Positions 1 through 8,800 of a stretch of 64,000 nt of DNA are shown here, one piece after another (positions within the stretch are counted from its first letter, which is position 1; the number at the start of each line of letters is the position of its first letter). Origin of the DNA: Agrococcus sp. KRD186 (GTDB lineage Bacteria; Actinomycetota; Actinomycetes; Actinomycetales; Microbacteriaceae); assembly GCF_017168255.1 (NCBI RefSeq), contig NZ_JABFAP010000001.1, forward strand, positions 2,342,645 to 2,406,644, written 5' to 3'. The notes beneath the pieces are model-generated. The model made no database searches, was not told the origin of the DNA, and saw only the letters and a program-made list of their open reading frames with translations. A program made the translations under genes and the position numbers.

Positions 1-1
1 C

Positions 2-307
2 CAGCACCCGGTGTTCGGGCTCGGTGACATCACCGTGCTCGACACCGACAACGACGCGGTGCTCGCATTCGTGCGCTCCTACGAGGGCGACGGCAGCTAC
101 GGCGGCGCGCGGGCCGAGCAGGTGCTCTGCGTGTTCTCCTTCAGCCACAACCCCGTGCACGTGACGCTCGACGCGCCGCAGTTCGCCGGATCGCGCCTGC
201 ACGACCTGTTCGGCGGCGGAGAGTTCCCCACCATCGCTGCGGACGGCCGCTTCTCGCTCACTTTCGGCACGCAGTCGTTCTACTGGCTGGGGATGACCCC
301 GCAGTAG
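2..307 (+). CDS. treS: Maltose alpha-D-glucosyltransferase / trehalose synthase (TreS), C-terminal end
   Basis: This is the 3' end of a gene that begins before the window; 101 codons remain. It starts in frame with QHPVFGLGD and reads through a beta-rich domain (VLAFVRSYEG, VLCVFSFSHNPV, LHDLFGGGEFP, SFYWLGM) typical of the C-terminal domain of TreS-family GH13 enzymes, which interconvert maltose and trehalose. No catalytic residues lie in the visible part, so the call rests on this C-terminal domain. A related GH13 enzyme such as an amylase is possible. The downstream phosphate transporter starts 33 bp after the stop and is probably a separate unit. Confidence 0.7.
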   Translation, partial: QHPVFGLGDITVLDTDNDAVLAFVRSYEGDGSYGGARAEQVLCVFSFSHNPVHVTLDAPQFAGSRLHDLFGGGEFPTIAADGRFSLTFGTQSFYWLGMTPQ

Positions 308-340
308 GGCCGGGGGCTCGAGAGGTGGCACACTGGCGCG

Positions 341-1588
341 GTGGAACTCGCCATTCTCGTCATCGTCGTCATCGTCGCGCTCGCCTTCGACTTCACCAAC
401 GGCTTCCACGACACCGCCAACGCCATGGCGCCGTCGGTCGCCACGGGCGCCCTGAAGCCGAAGCCGGCGGTGGCGCTGTCGGCGTCCCTCAACCTGGTCG
501 GCGCCTTCCTCTCGATCGAGGTCGCGCGCACCGTCGGCAGCGGGATCGTCGACCTCACGGGCGTCGACGGCGAGCAGCTCATGCTCATCGTGCTGTGCGG
601 CCTGACCGGCGCCATCGTGTGGAACGTGCTGACGTGGCTGTTCGGCCTGCCCTCCTCCTCCAGCCATGCGCTCTTCGGCGGCCTGATCGGCGCCACCATC
701 GCCGCGCTCGGCATCACCGGCGTGCTGTGGGGCGGCGTGAGCCAGAAGATCCTCATCCCGGCGCTGTTCGCGCCCGTGATCGCGGGCTTCGTGGCGTTCG
801 TCGGCACCTGGCTCGTGCACCGCGTGACCCGCAACATCGGCGAGCGCGCCGAGCAGCGCAGCTTCCGCTGGGGCCAGATCGGCGCGGCATCGCTCATGTC
901 GCTCGCGCACGGCACGAACGACGCGCAGAAGACGATGGGCGTCATCTTCCTCGCGCTGGTCGCGCACGGCACGCTCGACCCGGATGCGGACATGCCGCTG
1001 TGGGTGCGCGTGGCCTGCGCCGTCGCGATCGCGGCCGGCACCTACATGGGCGGCTGGCGCGTCATCCGCACGCTCGGCAAGGGCATCGTCGACATCTCCC
1101 CGCGCCAGGGCATGTCGGCCGACTTCTCCAGCGCATCCATCATCCTCACCTCCAGCCACCTGGGCCTGCCGCTGTCGACCACGCACGTCGCGAGCGGCTC
1201 GGTGATCGGCTCGGGCCTCGCGCGCGACGACGTGAACGTGCGATGGTCGGTCGCGCGGCGCATGCTGGTCGCCTGGATCATCACGCTGCCGGCCGCCGGG
1301 GCGGTGGGCGCGGTCTGCCTGCTGATCACCAACATCTTCGACCACTTCTGGGGCGCCGTCGTCGTCACCACCATCCTGATCGTCGCGTGCACGATCATGT
1401 GGCTGCGCTCGCGGCTGAGCCCCGTCGGGCACCACAACGTGACCGACGAGTGGGAGCAGCCGAAGGGCGAGCGCAAGCGTGAGATCGACCGCGAGCTGAG
1501 CGCCGTCGCATCCGGCATCGCCCCCGTCTCGCGCCCCCGCAAGCGCAAGCGGCAGCGCGGCAAGAACAGCCCGCAGCGAGGCATGTGA
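341..1588 (+). CDS. pit: Inorganic phosphate transporter, PiT family
   Basis: The 415-residue integral membrane protein belongs to the PiT family, which imports phosphate (usually as a metal-phosphate complex) with a cation. Both family signatures are visible: DFTNGFHDTANAMAPSV near residues 15-31 and SLAHGTNDAQKTMGVI near 187-202. These are the inverted halves that build the transport core. About ten hydrophobic segments are present, and the tail after residue 360 is basic and cytoplasmic. The start is GTG. The stop overlaps the ATG of the next small gene (TGATG-type junction), so the two are translationally coupled. No PhoU-like partner is next to it; the small downstream membrane protein takes that place. 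Confidence 0.93.
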   Translation: MELAILVIVVIVALAFDFTNGFHDTANAMAPSVATGALKPKPAVALSASLNLVGAFLSIEVARTVGSGIVDLTGVDGEQLMLIVLCGLTGAIVWNVLTWLFGLPSSSSHALFGGLIGATIAALGITGVLWGGVSQKILIPALFAPVIAGFVAFVGTWLVHRVTRNIGERAEQRSFRWGQIGAASLMSLAHGTNDAQKTMGVIFLALVAHGTLDPDADMPLWVRVACAVAIAAGTYMGGWRVIRTLGKGIVDISPRQGMSADFSSASIILTSSHLGLPLSTTHVASGSVIGSGLARDDVNVRWSVARRMLVAWIITLPAAGAVGAVCLLITNIFDHFWGAVVVTTILIVACTIMWLRSRLSPVGHHNVTDEWEQPKGERKREIDRELSAVASGIAPVSRPRKRKRQRGKNSPQRGM

Positions 1589-1812
1589 TGTTCGATCTCG
1601 GAGTGCTGCTGGTGGCCGTCGCCTCGGTGCTGGGCGTGGGCGTGCTGCTGGGCGCCGGCATCCCGCTGATCTACGCGCTCGGCATCCGCGCGCAGGAGAG
1701 CCGCCGGCCGAGCTCGAACGCCGTCAGCGCGGCGCTCATGATCGTGTGCGTGCTGCTGGCGCTCGGCGGCATCGTCGTGATCATCTTCGGCGACGCCATC
1801 TTCGTCGGCTGA
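1588..1812 (+). CDS. Small two-TM membrane protein coupled to pit
   Basis: A 74-residue protein with two hydrophobic helices (about residues 2-27 and 45-70) joined by a short polar loop containing RAQESRRPSSN. I do not recognise a named family. The ATG overlaps the last base of the pit stop codon, and a GAGG ribosome site lies six bases upstream, inside pit. A GTG three bases earlier is an alternative start. Its coupling to pit suggests an accessory subunit or assembly partner of the phosphate transporter; that is inference from position only. Confidence 0.7.
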   Translation: MFDLGVLLVAVASVLGVGVLLGAGIPLIYALGIRAQESRRPSSNAVSAALMIVCVLLALGGIVVIIFGDAIFVG

Positions 1813-1813
1813 C

Positions 1814-2605
1814 TCAGCGCGCCCGCACCACCACGGTGCGGCCCGCCTTGTCGTGGAACGCCTGCTTCCGCTGATCCCACATCGGCCAGAGGTGGTCGGC
1901 GATCGAGAACATGCTCGCGAGCATGCCCAGCAGCGCCAGGCCACTGACCACGTTAGGGCCGAACTGCACCAGCCAGCGCAGGCCGGCGCCCTTCAGGTCG
2001 GGGTTGCGATCCTCATCGACCCGGCGCACCCGGATGCCGACCAGCATCTTGCCCGGCGTCTGCCCGCGCGAGGTGTGGAAGCCGATGTTGTAGAGCGCCA
2101 CGAACACCAGGTTGGCCAGTGTGATGGCGAAGCCGGCGGGATGCGTCGGCGCCATCATCGCGCTCGCCGCGTCGATCGCCGCGGGGTCCTGCGACGCCAG
2201 CGCCGCGCTCATCGCGTCCGAGACGCCCGTCATCCACAGCAGCACCATCGTGACGACGACCACGGGGATGATGTCGATCAGGTAGGCGCCCAGCCGTGCG
2301 CCCCAGCTGGCGAGCTCGCCGCTGCGATCCGGGCGCACGTAGGGCATGCCCTCCGGGTGACCGGATGCATGCTGCGCGGTGCCGTGCTGGCCGGCCGTGC
2401 CCCAGCCGGTTCCGCCCGCAACCGCAGGCGGGCCAGCCGCGTCCGGCGCGCCCAGACCGTGCCCCGCATCCGCTCGCAGCATCGGCTGCGGCTCGGGTGC
2501 CGGCTCCTGCGCCTGGGTCGTCCAGCGGGCGCCGTCCCAGTAGCGGGTCGCGCCGGGGACGGCGGCGAAGGGATCGGGGTACCACCCGGCAGGCTGCTCG
2601 TTCAC
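1814..2605 (-). CDS. RDD family membrane protein with N-terminal DUF2510
   Basis: A 263-residue protein. The N-terminus has the DUF2510 motif (GWYPDPFAAVPGATRYWDG), a short tryptophan-rich module common in actinobacterial membrane proteins. A proline/alanine/glycine-rich linker follows, and then an RDD domain starts near residue 100 (ASWGARLGAYLIDIIPVVVV) with the later conserved TPGKMLVGIRVRRVD. RDD proteins are three-helix membrane proteins of mostly unknown role; some act in ion exchange. The start is GTG with no Shine-Dalgarno sequence; a TACGAT box six bases upstream suggests a leaderless transcript. It is convergent with the pit unit, the two stops lying 1 bp apart. Confidence 0.85.
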   Translation of the reverse strand: MNEQPAGWYPDPFAAVPGATRYWDGARWTTQAQEPAPEPQPMLRADAGHGLGAPDAAGPPAVAGGTGWGTAGQHGTAQHASGHPEGMPYVRPDRSGELASWGARLGAYLIDIIPVVVVTMVLLWMTGVSDAMSAALASQDPAAIDAASAMMAPTHPAGFAITLANLVFVALYNIGFHTSRGQTPGKMLVGIRVRRVDEDRNPDLKGAGLRWLVQFGPNVVSGLALLGMLASMFSIADHLWPMWDQRKQAFHDKAGRTVVVRAR

Positions 2606-2611
2606 CCCTCA

Positions 2612-2617
2612 ATCGTA
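2612..2617 (-). promoter_or_regulatory. Putative -10 box of leaderless RDD gene
   Basis: On the minus strand TACGAT is followed by six bases and then the GTG start. The spacing places the transcription start at or next to the start codon. Confidence 0.45.
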
Positions 2618-2663
2618 CGGCGCGCGGCTATGACCACGCCCGCGCGAGCGAGTCACCAGCGGC

Positions 2664-2669
2664 TAGCGT
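2664..2669 (+). promoter_or_regulatory. Putative -10 box of leaderless pirin gene
   Basis: TAGCGT lies exactly six bases before the ATG of the pirin gene, and no ribosome binding site is visible. This is the same arrangement as at the divergent RDD gene 59 bp away. Confidence 0.45.
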
Positions 2670-2675
2670 TGGCGC

Positions 2676-3683
2676 ATGAGCAACGATGAGGCCACCATCG
2701 TCGAGAACAGCGAGCATGCCTGTCATGACGAGGCGGCGGCCGCCGGGCTCGAGCTGCTGCTGCCGCGCGACGTGCCGCTCGGCGGCCCGCGGGCGATGCC
2801 CGTGCAGCGCGTGCTGCCCAACAAGCACCGCCACTTCATCGGCGCCTGGTGCTTCGCGGATGCCTTCGGGCCCACCTCGCTGGCCGGGCGGCCGGGCATG
2901 GATGTGCCACCGCATCCGCACACCGGCCTGCAGACCTGGAGCTGGCTCGTCGACGGTGCCATCGAGCACCGCGACTCGGCGGGCTTCTCGCACACCGTGC
3001 GCCCCGGCGGGCTCAACATCATGACCTCCGGCCGCGGCATCTCGCACTCGGAGTACTCCACAGCCGGCACCGAGGTGCTGCACGGGGTGCAGCTGTGGAC
3101 GGTGCTGCCGAGCGGCGAGCGCGGCCGAGACCCATGGTTCGACGGGCTCGACGAGGTGCCGACGGTCGAGCTCGCGCCCGGCGTGACCGCGAGCGTCTTC
3201 GTCGGCGAGCACGCCGGCGCCTCGAGCCAGGTCGGCGCCTACACGCCGCTACTGGGCGTCGAGCTGCGCATGCTCCGCGGCAGCGAGGCGCGGATCGAGC
3301 TGCGGGCAGGCTTCGAGCACGGCGTGCTGGCGCTCACCTCTGGGCTCGCGGTCGACGACGTGCCGGTCGGTCGCGGCGCGATGGCCTATGCGGCTCCTGG
3401 CCGCGAGGCGGTGATCGTCTCGGCGGCGCACGATGCCGTCGCCATCCTGATCGGCGGCGAGCCGTTCGCGGAGGAGGTCGTGATGTTCTGGAACTTCATC
3501 GGCGCCGACCACGTCGAGGTCGCCGCAGCACGAGACCAGTGGATGCGCGAGCGCGACTCGGGCGCGGACGCCCGGCCGCGCTTCGGCACGGTCGTCGACG
3601 ACGTGAACCCGCCGCTCGCCGCACCGCGGCTGCCCACGGCGCAGCTGCTGCCGCGCGGGCGGGCGAAGCGCCGCGGGGCTTAG
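2676..3683 (+). CDS. Pirin family bicupin protein
   Basis: A 335-residue cupin protein of the pirin family. The N-terminal cupin has the metal-site segment PPHPHTGLQTWSWLVDG, the conserved IEHRDSAGFSHTVRPGG and the ISHSE motif; these supply the His and Glu ligands for iron. Pirins act as quercetin dioxygenases or as redox-sensing cofactors, and the exact role cannot be read here. The C-terminal pirin domain ends with FWNFIGAD. The gene appears leaderless. It abuts a decayed TetR regulator remnant, which may once have controlled or followed it. Confidence 0.88.
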   Translation: MSNDEATIVENSEHACHDEAAAAGLELLLPRDVPLGGPRAMPVQRVLPNKHRHFIGAWCFADAFGPTSLAGRPGMDVPPHPHTGLQTWSWLVDGAIEHRDSAGFSHTVRPGGLNIMTSGRGISHSEYSTAGTEVLHGVQLWTVLPSGERGRDPWFDGLDEVPTVELAPGVTASVFVGEHAGASSQVGAYTPLLGVELRMLRGSEARIELRAGFEHGVLALTSGLAVDDVPVGRGAMAYAAPGREAVIVSAAHDAVAILIGGEPFAEEVVMFWNFIGADHVEVAAARDQWMRERDSGADARPRFGTVVDDVNPPLAAPRLPTAQLLPRGRAKRRGA

Positions 3684-3958
3684 CTCGCGATCTCGACGGG
3701 AGGGCGCTGTTCGAGCACGGTCCGGCGCGGGCGATCGAGGGCGTCGAGCAGCGGCTGACGACCTGGGTGGAGCGCGGGGCGCTGCCGGCGCACGATGTGC
3801 AGGCGGCCGCGCAGCAGTACAACTGGCTCGTGATGGGCGGTCCGCTCAACGCCGCGATGCTGCTGGGCGACGAGGCGATCCCCACCCCGGCGAAGCGCCG
3901 CACGCATGCGAGCTCGGCGGTGGCCGCCTTCCTCCGATCGATCGGCGCGGCGGCGTAG
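3683..3958 (+). pseudogene. TetR-type regulator remnant (C-terminal ligand domain only)
   Basis: In frame 2, right after the pirin stop, about 91 codons read as the C-terminal ligand-binding part of an AefR-like TetR regulator: ALFEHGPARAIEGVEQRL, then AAAQQYNWLVMGGPLNAAML, then a final helix ending FLRSIGAAA. No DNA-binding helix-turn-helix precedes it; upstream in this frame is only the out-of-frame shadow of the pirin gene. No start codon with a ribosome site is evident. I read it as a decayed regulator whose first half was lost at the pirin junction. The alternative, a free-standing small protein, seems less likely. Confidence 0.6.
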
Positions 3959-4000
3959 GCGATCGGTCACGCCACATTCCGCCGCGAGAGCGGTTGAGTC

Positions 4001-4918
4001 CTAGCGGCGCGCGGCGCCGATGAGCAGGCCCGTCCCGAGCACCACCGCGAGCGCGGCCGCCAGCATGAGCGCCGGGAACGCCGCCGAGAGCCCGCCGCCG
4101 GTCATGAACGTGTCGGCCACGCCCATGCCGATCGAGAACTGCGTCATCGGCACGGCGAGCAGCGCGAAGAATGCCGCGGCGAGCAGCATGCCGGCCGCCT
4201 CGCGCCGATCGCGGCGGTTGCGCAGCAGCCCCAGTGCGAGCAGCGCGATGCCGACGACCCAGAGGCCCGCCCAGGCCAGCGGCACCCACACCCCGCCATC
4301 CTCGTTCGCCGCGGCGAGCCCCGCGTAGAGCTCCGATAGCGGCATGCCCGGCATCAGCGTCATCGGCAGCAGCACGAGCGCGTCGAGCACGCCGACCGCG
4401 ATCGCCAGCAGCGCGGCCGTCGCGCCCAGCGCCGTGCCGAGCCGCGGGCGCGGCATTCCCGCGCGCATGGACGGGTCGAACGAGAGCAGCACGATGCCCA
4501 GCGCCGCAGCGGCCACCGGCGCGAGCAGGTGAGCGAGGCCGAACACGATCGCCAGCAGTCCCGCAGCCGGCGCCAGCAGGAGACCGAGTGCGACCAGGGC
4601 GCCGACCCCCAGCGCCGAGCCTAGCCGCCGAGGCTGCGCGCGCACGAGCAGCACCAACTGCGCGCACCCTGCCAGCAGCATGCCGAGCCCGACGAGCACG
4701 ATCAGCGCGAGCGCGATCGCACCCGGCAGCACCCATGCGCCCGACGCGCTCGCCCAGGGCAGCGCGAGCCCGGCGAGGTGCGCCGCGGCAACGCCACCGG
4801 CGAGCCAGCCGAGCGCACTGCGTCGGCGATCCGCCTGCAGCCGCTCGAGCGCGACCGGGTCGGCGGGCGCAGGCAGCGGTCGCAGCGGCGCGATGGCGCG
4901 GGCGGGCAGCGAGCTCAT
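4001..4918 (-). CDS. Multi-pass membrane protein, unknown function
   Basis: A 305-residue protein, mostly alanine, leucine and glycine, with about nine to ten hydrophobic segments starting near residue 35. A basic stretch (RLQADRRRSALGW) precedes the first one, so the N-terminus is probably cytoplasmic. There are no catalytic or transporter motifs that I recognise. It stands alone: convergent with the TetR remnant and 67 bp downstream of the HhH-GPD gene on the same strand. The ATG at the upper end is chosen because the hydrophobic pattern follows from it. Confidence 0.65.
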   Translation of the reverse strand: MSSLPARAIAPLRPLPAPADPVALERLQADRRRSALGWLAGGVAAAHLAGLALPWASASGAWVLPGAIALALIVLVGLGMLLAGCAQLVLLVRAQPRRLGSALGVGALVALGLLLAPAAGLLAIVFGLAHLLAPVAAAALGIVLLSFDPSMRAGMPRPRLGTALGATAALLAIAVGVLDALVLLPMTLMPGMPLSELYAGLAAANEDGGVWVPLAWAGLWVVGIALLALGLLRNRRDRREAAGMLLAAAFFALLAVPMTQFSIGMGVADTFMTGGGLSAAFPALMLAAALAVVLGTGLLIGAARR

Positions 4919-4985
4919 GGCCTCACGCTAGCCGTGCGGCATCGCGCCGGCGTCAGCCTGCGGGATGACTCGCTGCGCCTGCCCC

Positions 4986-5582
4986 TCACCCCTTCGCGGC
5001 CTTCGCGGCCGCCTTGGCCGCCTGCTTCGCGGCCCGCACCTCGGCGAGCGACTCCGGGTCGACGATGTCGGCCACCGAGCGCTTCGCACCCTGCTCGCCG
5101 TAGGGGGCCGACGCATCCGCCCACCCTGCGCCGCCGAAGCCGGCCTGCTTGCCGAGCAGCGCGAGGAAGATCTTGGCCTTCTGCTCGCCGAAGCCGGGCA
5201 GCGCTTTGAGCCTGCGCAGCACCTCGGCGCCGCTGGGTGCCTCGCCGTCGGCGTCGGCCTGCCGCCAGATGGCTCCGGCGTCGCCGCCCCACTCCTGAAC
5301 GATCACCGCGGCGAGCTCCTGCACGCGCTTCGCCATCGAGCCGGGGAAGCGGTGCACCGCGGGCTTCTCGGCGAACGCGGCACCGAACTCCTCTGGATCC
5401 ATGCGGGCGATGGCGGATGCGTCGAGGCCGTCGAGCCGGTCGCGCAGCTTCGCGGGCCCGGCGAAGGCCGTCTCCATCGTCACCTGCTGATCGAGCAGCA
5501 TGCCCGTCAGCAGGGCGAAGTCGTCGTCGGAGAGGAGTCGGTCGGCGGCCTCGTCGCCGGTGATGTGCAGCTCGCGCGTCAT
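4986..5582 (-). CDS. HhH-GPD-type base excision repair protein
   Basis: A 198-residue member of a small actinobacterial HhH-GPD family related to DNA glycosylases. The N-terminal helices contain LLTGMLLDQQVTMETAF, which matches the family opening. The helix-hairpin-helix is LKALPGFGEQKAKIFLALLG near residues 130-150 and would contact the DNA backbone. The region after it (VADIVDPESL) is where the catalytic Asp of glycosylases normally lies, but the assignment of a catalytic residue is uncertain. The C-terminus is a lysine/alanine-rich tail. Substrate damage type is unknown. The gene is monocistronic. Confidence 0.8.
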   Translation of the reverse strand: MTRELHITGDEAADRLLSDDDFALLTGMLLDQQVTMETAFAGPAKLRDRLDGLDASAIARMDPEEFGAAFAEKPAVHRFPGSMAKRVQELAAVIVQEWGGDAGAIWRQADADGEAPSGAEVLRRLKALPGFGEQKAKIFLALLGKQAGFGGAGWADASAPYGEQGAKRSVADIVDPESLAEVRAAKQAAKAAAKAAKG

Positions 5583-5654
5583 GGATCAAGCGTGCCACGG
5601 ACGACGGGCGGGCGACAGTCGCTGTCGCTCCGGCCCGCCGCCCGGGTCCTGGGG

Positions 5655-5789
5655 TCAGGCTGTGCGCGCCGCCGCTCGGCGCGGCCTGCCGGGCCGTTTG
5701 GCGTGCCTGCCGCGTGAGGTCGCGGCGACGATCCTGCGAACCGTCGAGAGCATCGTCGGCGTCTTCGCGTGCTTCGGTGTCGTCGTCAT
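5655..5789 (-). CDS. Small basic peptide (44 aa), unknown
   Basis: A 44-codon reading frame begins MTTTPKHAKTPTM and ends RRAAARTA; 15 of its residues are Arg, Lys or His. AGAGGA sits a few bases before the ATG and makes a good ribosome site. The PKHAKTP start followed by VRR resembles the beginning of the giant surface protein upstream (GKHAKTSP, VRK), and both genes stop inside an identical 11-base TGGGGTCAGGC. This may be a truncated duplicate or an independent small protein. It lies downstream of the surface protein terminator, so it probably has its own promoter. Coding status is tentative. Confidence 0.4.
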   Translation of the reverse strand: MTTTPKHAKTPTMLSTVRRIVAATSRGRHAKRPGRPRRAAARTA

Positions 5790-5830
5790 GATGTCCTCTT
5801 CTCTCTTCCCTCATCGGAGTGGGTAGGGCC

Positions 5831-5863
5831 GAGCCCCCGCCCGGTCACGACGCGCGGGGGCTC
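5831..5863 (-). terminator. Hairpin terminator after surface protein gene
   Basis: GAGCCCCCGC at 5831-5840 pairs perfectly with GCGGGGGCTC at 5854-5863, around a 13-base loop, starting 11 bases after the stop codon. No U-tract follows, as is usual in high-GC actinobacteria. Confidence 0.7.
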
Positions 5864-5874
5864 GGGGTCTGGGG

Positions 5875-8800
5875 TCAGGCCGCCGCGTCCTCCCGGCGAC
5901 GCAGCATCAGCAGCCCACCGGCCACCATGAGCGCCATCGCCACGCCGATCAGCCCGACGGGCACCTCGCCGCCCGTCCGGGGCAGCACAGGCGTCGGCGC
6001 GAGGATGTCGGTGGCCGAGACGGTCACGGTGTTCGTGGGCGTCTCAGGCATCGTGGCACTGGCGACGGCTGCGACGTTGTCGAAGTCCTCGGTCACCGTG
6101 GTGCCAGCGCCGTGCGACGGGGCAGCGGGCACCTTCGCCGTGAAGGTGATCACCACCGAGTCGCCGGGCTGCATCGTGCCGAGCTCGATCCGGTGCTCGC
6201 CCGTCGCCGCATCGAGGCCCGCCGTGCACTCGATCGAGCAGGTCGCCGCCTCGGTGCTCGTCAGGCCGTCCTGCAGCGTGTCGACCACGACGACGTCGCG
6301 GGATGCGCCGTCGCCGCCCGCGGTGACCTCGATGCGGTACTGCACCGTGTCACCGAAGTCGACCTCGCCGTCCGTGGCGATCCAGATGCCGTCGACCAGC
6401 TCCCACGCCGACTTCTCAGCGGTGAGCATGCCGATCACGATCGGGGTGTCGTCGCAGTCGATGTTGTTCGACTCGCTGTCGCAATCCGCCCCCTCGGGGA
6501 CGATGTCGTCCTCCGTCGTCACGGTCGCGACGTTCACGTAGACGCCGGCCGGCGCATCCGCGTCGACCATCACCGTCAGCACGAGCACGACGCTCGCCCC
6601 GGCGGTCATCGCGGTGGGATCGACCTCGCAGGTGACCGTCTGGCCCTCTGCTGTGCAGGCCTCGGGACCGGAGGCGAAGCTCAGACCCGCGGGCAGCTCG
6701 TCGACCACCGTCACCGGCTCGTCGCTGTCGACGTCGCGTGCACCGACGTTCGTGACGGTGATCGTGTAGTCGACCGTCGTGCCGGGCTCGGCCATCGCGC
6801 CGCCGTCGTCCTTGTCGATCGCGAGATCGATCGGCTCGTCGTCGTTCACGATGGTGCACGTCACGACGTCACCGGACGACAACGTCAGCGCATCGCCCTC
6901 AAGCGTGCCTGCGTCACAGGCCCAGTCGCCCGCGGTGTAGCCGGAGGGGCCACCCGACTCGGACAGCGTGTAGCTGCCGGCGTCGACCGCCGCGGCCGTG
7001 ATGGCGTCGTCGCCGCTCGCCCCGGAGATGGGCGTCGCGCCGTCGGCGCCGAGCATCCATTCGCTCGCGACCGCCTCGCCGCCGTCGTCGTTCACGACCT
7101 CCTTGACGAGCGTCAGCAGCGGCGCGATGTCATCGTTCACGATCGTGCAGGTGACGTCGTCGCCGACGCCGAGCGTCAGGGTCGAGCCCTGCAGCGTGCC
7201 GCCGTCGCAGACCCAGTCGCCGGCCGTGTAGCCAGCGGGACCCGTCTCCGACAGCTCGTAGCTGCCGGCGATCAGGGCCGCGCCGGTCACGAACTCGCTG
7301 CCGGTGACGCCGCTGATGTCGGCGTCGGTGCCGTCAGCCGTCAGCGTCCAGTCGGCGACCGCGGCGCCGCCGCCGTCGTCGTTCACGACCGTCTTGATCA
7401 GCGTCAGCAGGGGTGCGATGTCCTGGTTGGTGATGGTGCAGGTGACGTCGGCGCCGTTCGCGACGGTGACCACGCCATCCGCCGTCACCGGGCCGCCCTC
7501 GCAGACCCACACCGTGGGCGTGTAGCCGCCGGGACCGTCGGCCTCCGAGAGCGCGTAGTCGCCGGCCGGCACGGATGCGTCGGTGACGGTGCCGTCGCCG
7601 GTCACGCCCGAGACGGTCGCGAGCTCGCTCTCTGCGGTGAGCGTCCACTCGGTGTCGACCGAGGTGCCGCCCGCGTCGTTCTCGACCAGCTTGATGAGCG
7701 TCAGCTCACCGGGCTGGTCGTCGTTGACGATGGTGCAGGTGGTGCTCTGTCCCGGCGTGAGGGTCAGCTGGCCGCCATCGAGCGCGCCGACGGTGCAGCT
7801 CCAGTCGCCCGGGATGTAGCCCGCGGGGCCGTCCGACTCCGAGAGGGTGAAGGTCCCCGCGTCGACCGTCTGGCCGGTCACGTCATCCGATCCGCTGACG
7901 CCGGAGACCGAGTCGTCGGTGCTGTCCGCGTGGAGCGTCCAGTCCGTGACCGCGGCAGTGCCGCCGTCGTCGTTGGTCACTTCCTTGACCAGCGTGATGG
8001 TGGGCGCGATGTCATCGTTCTCGATCGTGCAGGTGACGGCCTGTCCCGGAGCGATCGCCACCGAGGCGCCGTCCTGGCTGCCGCCGACGCAGACCCAGTC
8101 GCCGGCGCTGTAGCCGGAGGGGCCCATCTCGACGAGGTCGTAGGTGCCGGCGTCCACCGGCACGGCGGTGACGGATGCGTCTCCCGTCGTCCCGAAGAAC
8201 GGCGTCGGTCCCTGCACGGCGAGCGTCCAGGCGGTCGCCGGCTCGTCGCCACCGTTGTCGTTGACGACCGTCTTCACGAGCGTCAGCGTCGGACCGATGT
8301 CGTCGTTGGTGATGGTGCAGACGGTCGTCTGGCCCTCGGCGAGCGTCAGGGTCGAGCCCTCGAGCTGCACGCCGTCGGTGCAGCTCCATTCGCTCGCGGC
8401 GTAGCCGTCGGGGCCGTCGGCCTCGCTCAGCTCGTAGACGCCCGCGTCGACCTCGACGGTCGTGACCGCGTCGGAGCCGTGCGCGCCGGACGGGGACTGG
8501 CTCGTGCCGGTCGCCGTCAGCGTCCAGTCGGTGCGGACTGCCGTGCCGCCGTCGTCGTTCTCGACGACCTTCTCCAGCGTCAAGGTGGCGGGGATGTCGT
8601 CGTTCTCGATCGTGCAGACGGCGCTCTGGCCGACGCCGAGCGTGATGCTCGCGCCGTCCTGCGCGCCGCCCTCGCACACCCAGTCGCCGGCTGCGTAGCC
8701 GTCGGGGCCGTCGGCCTCGGCGAGCGCGTAGGTGCCGGCGAGGACCGCGGCGCCGGTGACGGCATCGCTGCCGGTGACACCGAAGATGGCGTCCTCGTCG

